From the NCBI GenBank assembly GCA_013042765.1, contig JABDPP010000409.1, positions 1 to 7,528 on the forward strand: 7,528 nt of DNA, written 5' to 3'. Of this stretch, positions 1-5,306 are shown one piece after another (the first letter of the stretch is position 1; the number at the start of each line of letters is the position of its first letter). Source of the DNA: Litoreibacter sp. (GTDB lineage Bacteria; Pseudomonadota; Alphaproteobacteria; Rhodobacterales; Rhodobacteraceae). The notes below the pieces were generated by a model. That model made no database searches and was not told where the DNA came from. It saw only the letters and a list, made by a program, of their open reading frames with translations. A program made the translations under genes and the position numbers.

Positions 1-15
1 TTCCAATTCGATCAC
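1..15 (-). CDS. ftsE: Probable 5' end of ftsE (cell-division ABC transporter ATPase), partial
   Basis: Only five codons are inside the window: GTG ATC GAA TTG GAA, giving M-I-E-L-E and running off the left edge. A GGAG lies 8 bases upstream of the GTG (plus-strand ctcc at 24-27), good spacing for a ribosome binding site. An ATG at 29-27 is in another frame and meets TGA after five codons, so GTG is the better start. FtsE proteins of Rhodobacterales typically begin with a sequence like this, and from memory this gene is often found near the zinc-ribbon gene in that group. FtsE is the cytoplasmic ATPase partner of FtsX, regulating peptidoglycan hydrolysis at the septum. Five residues cannot prove identity; the call rests on start, RBS and recalled context. 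Confidence 0.45.
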
Positions 16-45
16 GGAGACTGCTCCATTTGTTTTGAAACAGTT

Positions 46-76
46 ATGCCACGCCCCGCATCAGTTACAATATAAT
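46..76 (+). promoter_or_regulatory. Candidate sigma-70-type promoter for the zinc-ribbon gene
   Basis: A perfect TATAAT occurs at 71-76 in the only AT-rich stretch of the divergent region. The best -35 match is weak: ATGCCA at 46-51 (4 of 6) with a long 19-base spacer. Transcription would start near 83, leaving a leader of nearly 90 bases. A closer consensus-like TTGAAA at 35-40 is too far away (30 bases) to pair with it. The same AT-rich core could also serve the leftward gene, since the opposite strand reads TATTAT at 77-72. This is a motif match only. Confidence 0.4.
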
Positions 77-95
77 ACAGGCGAGAATGCTTGGA

Positions 96-116
96 TTAAC
101 GAAACCGGCACGTTAA
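96..116. repeat. Inverted repeat TTAACG-N9-CGTTAA in the divergent leader
   Basis: TTAACG at 96-101 and CGTTAA at 111-116 are perfect 6-base inverted arms around a 9-base spacer. Arm centres lie 15 bases apart. The element sits just downstream of the expected start of transcription for the zinc-ribbon gene and upstream of the leftward gene, so it could be an operator or a small leader hairpin. It does not match the CtrA half-site spacing (TTAA-N7-TTAA), because the two TTAA units are 13 bases apart. No known regulator is assigned. Confidence 0.4.
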
Positions 117-160
117 GGTCTTACGAACAAAGAGAGATGTTCAGCTTTTTCGTGCAAGAC

Positions 161-164
161 AGGA
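161..164 (+). promoter_or_regulatory. Ribosome binding site of the zinc-ribbon gene
   Basis: AGGA lies 6 bases before the ATG at 171. It supports that start, which also gives the expected Met-Arg-Leu-Ile-Cys beginning with the first cysteine pair close to the N-terminus. Confidence 0.65.
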
Positions 165-170
165 CCCAAA

Positions 171-944
171 ATGAGGCTTATTTGCCCTAATTGCAAATCG
201 GAATACGAGGTCGATGCCGACCTTCTGCCCCCGGAAGGCCGAGATGTTCAGTGTTCAAACTGCAATCACACGTGGTTTCACCCCGGAACAGCGGCCGAAG
301 AGCCTGCTCCTGAAGCGGTGGAAGGTGAAGTAACACCGCAGGCTCCCAATGTTGATGAGGACGCGCTCGAGGTAATCCGCGAAGAAGTCGATCGCGAGAC
401 CAAGGCCCGGGCCGCGGAAGCGGAAAACCTTGAAACGCAGACAGATATGGGACTCGAAGATTCCGAGGCCGATACTGGTTCAACCGAAGATCGGCTCGCA
501 CGCCGAGGATCACTGCCACAGGATTCGGCCGATGAGGATGAAAACGACGATGATGCGCTTGAAGCCGCTCTGAAAAGAAATCTTGGAGCAGAAGCGGAGA
601 CAACTGAAACCGGTTCCAAAAGCGAGATCTTCCCCGATATCGACGAGATCAACTCCACGCTCACGCCCGGGGCGTCCGATGCCGCCGCGACAGAGATGGA
701 GGTTGAGGCAGCAGCAGGCGGCAGCGGCTTCCGGCGGGGGTTTGCACTTGTCATTATATTCGTAGCGATCTTGCTCGGGATATACGCCTATGCGCCAACG
801 TTGGCGGAGATGTTCCCAAGCATCGCTGACCCGCTTCAGATCTACGTGATGATCGTCAATGATCTGCGGGTATGGCTGGATGGGACAGCCCAGACTCTGC
901 TGGAAAAGATCACCGCACTGATCGGTGAAATCAGCGGAACCTGA
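171..944 (+). CDS. MJ0042-type zinc-ribbon protein with acidic linker and one transmembrane helix
   Basis: A 257-residue protein with three parts. Residues 1-38 form a zinc ribbon with CPNC (Cys5, Cys8) and CSNC (Cys28, Cys31), followed by HTWFHPG, as in the MJ0042/zinc_ribbon_5 family. Residues 40-185 are a strongly acidic, low-complexity linker (for example DEDENDDD at 121-128) with a motif-like SEIFPDIDEI at 151-160. Residues about 190-210 form one hydrophobic helix, followed by a tail of about 47 residues. No signal peptide is present, so the ribbon is probably cytoplasmic and the tail periplasmic. The function of the family is unknown; the ribbon could bind nucleic acid or protein. The gene diverges from the putative ftsE and converges on the TIGR02302 gene, with 4 bases between stop codons. 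The family call is firm; any role in envelope or division regulation is inference from position. Confidence 0.85.
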   Translation: MRLICPNCKSEYEVDADLLPPEGRDVQCSNCNHTWFHPGTAAEEPAPEAVEGEVTPQAPNVDEDALEVIREEVDRETKARAAEAENLETQTDMGLEDSEADTGSTEDRLARRGSLPQDSADEDENDDDALEAALKRNLGAEAETTETGSKSEIFPDIDEINSTLTPGASDAAATEMEVEAAAGGSGFRRGFALVIIFVAILLGIYAYAPTLAEMFPSIADPLQIYVMIVNDLRVWLDGTAQTLLEKITALIGEISGT

Positions 945-948
945 TCAC

Positions 949-3513
949 TCAGAACCGGTCGAGAAGCCGTTTCAGATAGTCCTTTTCGATCTCCGGGCGT
1001 TCCTGCTCGCCGGAGCGCTTTCGGATCTCATCGAGCAATTCGCGCGATCTGCGCCGGGCATTTTCGCTCTGCAGCATATTGTCTTCGGATCCGATCATAC
1101 CATCTGACCCGGCTTCGCGTCCAAGCGGGTCGCGGCTTTGCGGCGAGAACTGGCCGTTGGCCTGACCTTGTTGGCCGCCTTGTTGTTGCTGTTGCGCCAT
1201 CGCCTCGCCAAGGTTGCGCATACCTTCGCGCAAGGCCTCCATAGCTTCGGATTGCGCGCCCAGCGCATCTGCCGTCCGATCATCGCGCAGCGCGTCTTCA
1301 GCCTCGTCCATGGCGTCGCCTGCACGGCCGAGCGCTTCGCGTGCGGCGTCCCCTTCGGGCGTCCCAGCACCTGGCAAACTGCGGGTCTGGCGGCCAAGTT
1401 CATCACGCAACGCTTCCTGGCGGTCTGCCAGGCTTCCGGGCGCTTCACCGCTCTGCCCCTGCTGCGCACCGCCTTCGCCCTGGGCTTGGCCTTCGCCGCC
1501 TTGGCCTTCATGGCTGTCGCCACGACCCTGACCGCCATTGCGCCCCTCGTTGCCCTGGCTCTCACCGGCTTGTGCATTGGGGCTGAACTGCTCCTGCAGA
1601 TCCCGGAAGGCTTCGTCACTCAGGCCCTGTTGCTCGCGCAGCGTGTCCTGCAGTCCCTCCATCGCCTGCTCGCCGGGACTTTGCTGCCCCTGTCCCTGCT
1701 GACCCTGGGCAATCTGCATGTTCTGCATCATTTCCATCAACTCGGACAGAAGCTGTTCGGCTTCCTCCATGCGGCCCTGTTCCATGAGTTCCTGCAAACG
1801 ATCGAGCATGTCCTGCAATTGATCACCGGTGATCTCCTGCGTTTGCTGGTTCTCGGATAGTTGCTGGTTCTCGCCGTCCTGCCCTTCCTGGGCCAGTTGT
1901 TCCATGTATTGCCGCATCGCTTCGCTCAACTCGCGCATCAGCTCGGCAATCTCTTCGTCCGTCGCACCTTCGCGCATCGCGTCTGACAGCCGCTCCTGGG
2001 CACGCCGCAAACGATCCAGAGCATCGTTCAGGCGGCCTTCTTCCAGTAGCAGCGCGGCGCGCCAGAGCATTTCAGCCACCTCATCGCGTTTCTCCGGCCC
2101 AAGATCATAGTCCTGCGCCAGATCCAGCACCGTGATGGCGCGGCGCAGCGTGAGGTAAGCCTGTTCATTCGGGAAAAACTCTTCCGGCTTGTAGGTGATG
2201 GCACGCAGCACCTGCGTCACGCGTCGTGTGTTCTCGACTGACCAGAGGATATCGCGCCGCTGTTCGACAACAGCCTTGGCTATTGGTTGGAAAAACCTCC
2301 GCCCGGCCAGAGTATCCTCGATCACTTCAGGCATGCTGGGCTGGCGAGCCGCGTCCTCGACGCTCAACTTGAACTCTACGGGCAACCCCGCCCAAGGATG
2401 CTCTGACAGGTTCTCGATCAGGATCTCAGAGAAATCGGCCCGATCGCCAGAAAATGGCATCGGCAGATCGAGGAAAATCGAAGCTCGCGCTTCCGGCTCA
2501 GGCGCCAAGCCGTAACGGCGGTCGACCCGCTCTAGATCGAGCGTGATTTCGACCTCACCGCGCTCGACGCTGTAATCATCTCTAGCAGCAAAGGGCAGCG
2601 ACAATTCCCCGGAGACCTTGCGCTCGATCGGCCCGTTGCCCGTAACGGACGGACGTGCATCCGCAACAGCGGTGATCTGCCATTCCGCATCCGCTACTCC
2701 AGCGATCCGCAAGGCGCCACTTTTGGCTACTTTCACATCAAAAGCGGGCTGGCTGGTGGTAGACCCCTCCGCGTCAGATACGGTCTCGATCACTTCGAGT
2801 TTGCCAAGCTCCCCATAAAGCCGGACAATCACAAGGCTGTCCGTGGGAACGGATAGGTCCCCTTGCGCAATATCATTCAGGTAAAGCGTTGGTTTTCCAG
2901 TGTAGAGAGGCGGCTCGATCCAGATCTCCCAGCTCGGTCCGGCAAGAACGCCGTCCCCTGCATTCGCGGCACCGAGATCGCCCAGGTCGTCGACCCGCCA
3001 GACGGATCCAAACACCAAGGCCAAAACGAAGGCCAAGACGGCCACGTAGCGCAAGGCGAACGGGTCGCGGCGTGACAGGCGCAGATCCCCCGGGACTGCG
3101 CGGGCTTCCGCCAGCCGGGCCTGCATTCGTGCCACATGCACATTCCAGACGTCCAAAGCCGCCGGGTCGGTCGCACCAATGGCCGGGTTATCGAACGCGG
3201 CCGTGACCGGATTTCCCGGCAAGGACTGGTCTAGTCTTACAAGCGCGTCCTCACGGCTGGGCCAGCGAAACCGCCGCAGCGCGTAGAGGGAGCTTCCGAT
3301 CAAAGCCGCTCCCGCAACCAGCAAACCCAGCCAACGCGCCTCGACAGACAATCCCGCCTGCAATTCAAAGGCGAAACAGGTCCAAATCAGCAGAAATACC
3401 GACCACAGAGGCCAGAACGCCCGCACGGAACGCTCCGCGAACAGACCCGCCCAAGTCAGCCGCAAGGGCCATCTGAGCGTCTTCATATCTGGTGTTGCCG
3501 GTCCTTGCGTCAT
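949..3513 (-). CDS. TIGR02302/DUF4175 family membrane protein with Gln/Gly-rich C-terminal half
   Basis: An 854-residue protein. Three hydrophobic helices lie near residues 33-50, 60-78 and 155-173. A beta-rich region follows, including PPLYTGKPTLYL at 201-212, typical of this alphaproteobacterial family. From about 470 the chain is charged and helical (coiled-coil-like around 500-545 and 565-600), then low complexity rich in Gln, Gly and Glu (600-690), a second helical segment (695-772), a Gln run (774-778), and a basic C-terminus ending LLDRF. The function is unknown; the shape suggests a membrane-anchored protein with a long extended domain. An in-frame TTG at 3516 lies just upstream, but GGGAA at 3524-3520 is 6 bases from the ATG at 3513 and only 3 from the TTG, so ATG is chosen. 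The gene begins 31 bases after the lysA stop on the same strand, so co-transcription is likely. Confidence 0.87.
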   Translation of the reverse strand: MTQGPATPDMKTLRWPLRLTWAGLFAERSVRAFWPLWSVFLLIWTCFAFELQAGLSVEARWLGLLVAGAALIGSSLYALRRFRWPSREDALVRLDQSLPGNPVTAAFDNPAIGATDPAALDVWNVHVARMQARLAEARAVPGDLRLSRRDPFALRYVAVLAFVLALVFGSVWRVDDLGDLGAANAGDGVLAGPSWEIWIEPPLYTGKPTLYLNDIAQGDLSVPTDSLVIVRLYGELGKLEVIETVSDAEGSTTSQPAFDVKVAKSGALRIAGVADAEWQITAVADARPSVTGNGPIERKVSGELSLPFAARDDYSVERGEVEITLDLERVDRRYGLAPEPEARASIFLDLPMPFSGDRADFSEILIENLSEHPWAGLPVEFKLSVEDAARQPSMPEVIEDTLAGRRFFQPIAKAVVEQRRDILWSVENTRRVTQVLRAITYKPEEFFPNEQAYLTLRRAITVLDLAQDYDLGPEKRDEVAEMLWRAALLLEEGRLNDALDRLRRAQERLSDAMREGATDEEIAELMRELSEAMRQYMEQLAQEGQDGENQQLSENQQTQEITGDQLQDMLDRLQELMEQGRMEEAEQLLSELMEMMQNMQIAQGQQGQGQQSPGEQAMEGLQDTLREQQGLSDEAFRDLQEQFSPNAQAGESQGNEGRNGGQGRGDSHEGQGGEGQAQGEGGAQQGQSGEAPGSLADRQEALRDELGRQTRSLPGAGTPEGDAAREALGRAGDAMDEAEDALRDDRTADALGAQSEAMEALREGMRNLGEAMAQQQQQGGQQGQANGQFSPQSRDPLGREAGSDGMIGSEDNMLQSENARRRSRELLDEIRKRSGEQERPEIEKDYLKRLLDRF
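1150..1194 (-). repeat. Gln-rich low-complexity tract in the TIGR02302 gene
   Basis: Residues 774-788 begin with a run of five Gln and continue as a Gln/Gly mix. The DNA is a CAA/CAG-rich simple-sequence tract (seen as ttg/ctg on the plus strand), so its length could vary between strains by slippage or recombination. The codons are mixed CAA and CAG, which limits perfect-repeat slippage. Confidence 0.7.
1438..1578 (-). repeat. Gly/Gln/Glu-rich low-complexity segment in the TIGR02302 gene
   Basis: Residues about 646-692 are composed almost entirely of Gly, Gln, Glu, Ser, Ala, Asn and Arg, with short recurring units such as GQG, GEG and QGQ. The segment separates two predicted helical regions and is probably a disordered linker. 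The repeats are degenerate at DNA level, with no exact tandem unit. Confidence 0.65.
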
Positions 3514-3519
3514 CAACGA

Positions 3520-3524
3520 TTCCC
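3520..3524 (-). promoter_or_regulatory. Ribosome binding site deciding the TIGR02302 start
   Basis: The minus strand reads GGGAA, then six bases ending in TTG, then ATG. Spacing favours ATG at 3513 over the adjacent in-frame TTG at 3516. The site lies in the 31-base gap after lysA. Confidence 0.6.
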
Positions 3525-3544
3525 AAAAGCCGTGCGAAATAGCA

Positions 3545-4810
3545 CTAGAGCCATTGTGGGATGGTATCGCGATTTATCATCTCGTCAAAGGTTGGACGCG
3601 GGCGAATGACAGCGAATTGATCGCCATGCACCAGGACTTCCGGGATCAGCGGCCTCGAATTGTATTCCGACGACATCACCGCGCCATAGGCACCGGCGGA
3701 TCTGAATGCGATCAGGTCGCCCGGACCAACCGGCGGCATGATCCGCTGTTTGGCAAATGTATCACCGCTTTCGCAAACCGGCCCGACGATATCGTATCTG
3801 GCAGGCTCAATGCCCGGCTTTGGCTCCTCTACGGGAATAATGTCATGGTAAGCGCTATACATGGCAGGACGAATGAGATCATTCATGGCCGCGTCGATGA
3901 TCAGGAACTCGCGATCCTCGCCAGACTTCACGTAGATGACTTCGCTGACCATGATCCCGGCATTTCCCGAAATCAGGCGTCCGGGTTCAATCTCAATCTC
4001 GCAGCCCAGGTGGCCGACAGTGCGCTTGACCAGCTGTCCGAATTCAATCGGCAGCGGCGGCGCCTCGTTGGAGCGCTCATAGGGGATGCCCAATCCACCA
4101 CCCAGATCGAGCCGCCTGATGTCATGTCCATCCGCCCGTAGCTCCTGCGTCAGTTCAGCGACCTTGGTGAAGGCCAGCTCGAAGGGTTCAAGCTGGGTCA
4201 ACTGGCTGCCGATATGCACATCGATGCCAATCACGTCGATTCCGGGCAAGGCCGCAGCCTCAGCATAGACCTCACGCGCCCGGGAAATCGGGATTCCAAA
4301 CTTGTTCTCAGACTTGCCGGTTGCGATTTTCTCGTGGGTCTTGGCGTCCACATCCGGATTTACGCGCACAGTAACCGGCGCGGTGGAGCCCAAGGAGGTC
4401 GCAACCTCACTCAACACCAGCATTTCGGGTTCTGACTCGACATTGAACTGCCGGATACCACCCTCAAGCGCGAGCTGCATTTCCGCACGGGTCTTGCCGA
4501 CGCCCGAAAACACGATCCGATCCCCCGGAACACCAGCCGCCTTGGCGCGCAGGTACTCACCGCCGGAGACAACATCCATGCCCGCCCCGAGATCCGCGAG
4601 CAACTTGATGATCGCCTGATTGGAGTTCGACTTCATCGCAAAGCAGACGAGGTGATCCATACCGTCAAGGGCTTCGTCAAAAAGTCGGAAGTGGCGGGTC
4701 AGGGTCGCAGTAGAATAGAGGTAGAACGGTGCGCCAACCTCTGCAGCAATATCACGCACAGCAACGTCTTCGGCATGCAGATGCCCGTTTTTGTAAAGGA
4801 AATGGTCCAT
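3545..4810 (-). CDS. lysA: Diaminopimelate decarboxylase LysA
   Basis: A 421-residue PLP enzyme that decarboxylates meso-2,6-diaminopimelate to L-lysine, the last step of lysine synthesis, in the cytoplasm. It is a fold-type III (alanine racemase-like) decarboxylase. Visible motifs: FAMKSNSN with the PLP lysine at Lys60; SGGE at 82-85; HIGSQ at 199-203; the phosphate-binding Gly-rich LGGGLGIPY at 236-244; EPGR at 275-278; the catalytic CESGD at 346-350; and AGAYG at 372-376. Length is normal for the family. The reading frame stays open upstream to 5008, but ATG at 4810 gives the conserved MDHFLYKNG start and overlaps the stop of the upstream DUF2834 gene by one base (TGATG). Only a weak AAGG precedes it, so translation is probably coupled to the upstream gene. 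It is followed on the same strand by the TIGR02302 gene. Confidence 0.97.
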   Translation of the reverse strand: MDHFLYKNGHLHAEDVAVRDIAAEVGAPFYLYSTATLTRHFRLFDEALDGMDHLVCFAMKSNSNQAIIKLLADLGAGMDVVSGGEYLRAKAAGVPGDRIVFSGVGKTRAEMQLALEGGIRQFNVESEPEMLVLSEVATSLGSTAPVTVRVNPDVDAKTHEKIATGKSENKFGIPISRAREVYAEAAALPGIDVIGIDVHIGSQLTQLEPFELAFTKVAELTQELRADGHDIRRLDLGGGLGIPYERSNEAPPLPIEFGQLVKRTVGHLGCEIEIEPGRLISGNAGIMVSEVIYVKSGEDREFLIIDAAMNDLIRPAMYSAYHDIIPVEEPKPGIEPARYDIVGPVCESGDTFAKQRIMPPVGPGDLIAFRSAGAYGAVMSSEYNSRPLIPEVLVHGDQFAVIRPRPTFDEMINRDTIPQWL

Positions 4811-5127
4811 CAGGTTACCGGCCTTGTACGAAGGAAGAGATATAGGGGCGGACCACAGCTGACCCCGATGCAGAATGTGGCGGGGATCGCGATCAGGGCC
4901 AACCAGTTCCGGCGCACCCATGTCTCGGCGATAATCCAGAGTGTCAGGGCAATCGCAGCAATGGTCAGATCCCAAACCAGCCCGCTGGTGGCCGCGTTGA
5001 CATGCCACGCGTCGACCATGGCCCAGACGTCATACCCGTTCTCATCGAACCAGGCGACAAACCAGCTCATCGGATGGATCGCGCCCCAGACGGCCAGCCC
5101 CAGATAGAGTATGCGCAGAACGGACAT
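4810..5127 (-). CDS. Small DUF2834-type integral membrane protein
   Basis: A 105-residue hydrophobic protein with three likely membrane helices near residues 4-24, 47-69 and 74-98. The segment from about 19 to 60, with P-M-S-W-F, then N-G (30-31), an Asn at 44 and an Asp at 53 opening the second helix, resembles DUF2834. The family has no established function. ATG at 5127 is preferred over an in-frame ATG at 5220: it has AGGGA a few bases upstream and starts directly with a membrane helix, while the extension has no family-like content. Its TGA overlaps the lysA ATG by one base, so the two are almost certainly on one transcript. Whether it has anything to do with lysine, for example transport, is not shown; the pairing may simply be convenience. 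Confidence 0.8.
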   Translation of the reverse strand: MSVLRILYLGLAVWGAIHPMSWFVAWFDENGYDVWAMVDAWHVNAATSGLVWDLTIAAIALTLWIIAETWVRRNWLALIAIPATFCIGVSCGPPLYLFLRTRPVT

Positions 5128-5169
5128 TGGTGTCCCTTTCGAAAACCACGTTGCGGGACGATCTATTGC

Positions 5170-5194
5170 AAAACCCGAGCCTGTAAAACCCGAG
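5170..5194. repeat. Direct repeat AAAACCCGAG, two copies with a 15-base period
   Basis: AAAACCCGAG occurs exactly at 5170-5179 and again at 5185-5194, separated by cctgt-like sequence. The second copy overlaps the candidate -35 of the leftward lysA operon promoter. Tandem direct half-sites could bind a regulator, but no known motif is recognised and a small duplication would look the same. Confidence 0.5.
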
Positions 5195-5201
5195 AGTTCC
5201 A

Positions 5202-5233
5202 GCGCCGCGGCGCGATGCATCGACGCAACGTCG
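5202..5233. repeat. Cluster of three adjacent palindromes
   Basis: Three self-complementary elements follow one another: GCGCCGCGGCGC at 5202-5213 (perfect 12-base palindrome), CGATGCATCG at 5213-5222 (perfect 10-base palindrome), and CGACG-caa-CGTCG at 5221-5233 (5-base arms, 3-base loop). They lie upstream of both candidate promoters. They could be operators or could form a leader structure on neither transcript if the predicted starts are right. Confidence 0.55.
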
Positions 5234-5306
5234 TATTTGCTTGTTTGAACTGGCTCTGTTTCTTGGATATTGACGAAGCCAACTGACCTGCCGGAGAGAA
5301 AAACTG

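Larger units (their letters stand above)
5128..5306. promoter_or_regulatory. Divergent intergenic region between the lysA operon and ETF-QO
   Basis: These 179 bases must hold promoters for both directions. Rightward, TTGAAC (5245-5250) precedes GATATT (5266-5271) with a short 15-base spacer. Leftward, TTTACA (plus-strand tgtaaa, 5182-5187; 5 of 6) precedes a poor TAGATC (5165-5160) with a 16-base spacer. Neither is strong, so activator help is possible. A direct repeat and a cluster of palindromes, listed separately, lie between the two candidates. GGAGAG at 5293-5298, 8 bases before ATG, is the ribosome binding site of ETF-QO. I see no small gene here. Confidence 0.5.

Noticed and set aside
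96..116. TTAA pair as a CtrA binding site
   Set aside because: The two TTAA units are 13 bases apart instead of the 7 expected for CtrA.
125..142. GAACA-N8-TGTTC as a LexA (SOS) box
   Set aside because: Alphaproteobacterial LexA sites are direct GAAC or GTTC repeats with 7-base spacing; this is an inverted repeat with 8, so the assignment is not supported.
1095..1619. Minus-strand open frame of 174 codons in a second frame of the TIGR02302 gene
   Set aside because: Lys/Arg/Ala-rich shifted-frame product of a low-complexity GC-rich region; no start context or family resemblance.
1138..1860. Long plus-strand open frame of 240 codons, Leu/Ala-rich, opposite the TIGR02302 gene
   Set aside because: It is the antisense of Gln-rich coding sequence (CAG/CAA read as CTG/TTG), has no family-like motifs and overlaps a well-supported gene completely.
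4811..5008. N-terminal extension of the lysA frame to 5008
   Set aside because: The extension is not LysA-like, lies inside the DUF2834 gene in another frame, and the ATG at 4810 gives the conserved N-terminus.
4652..5107. Plus-strand open frame of 151 codons opposite lysA and the DUF2834 gene
   Set aside because: Overlaps the coding ends of two supported genes, with no recognisable domain.
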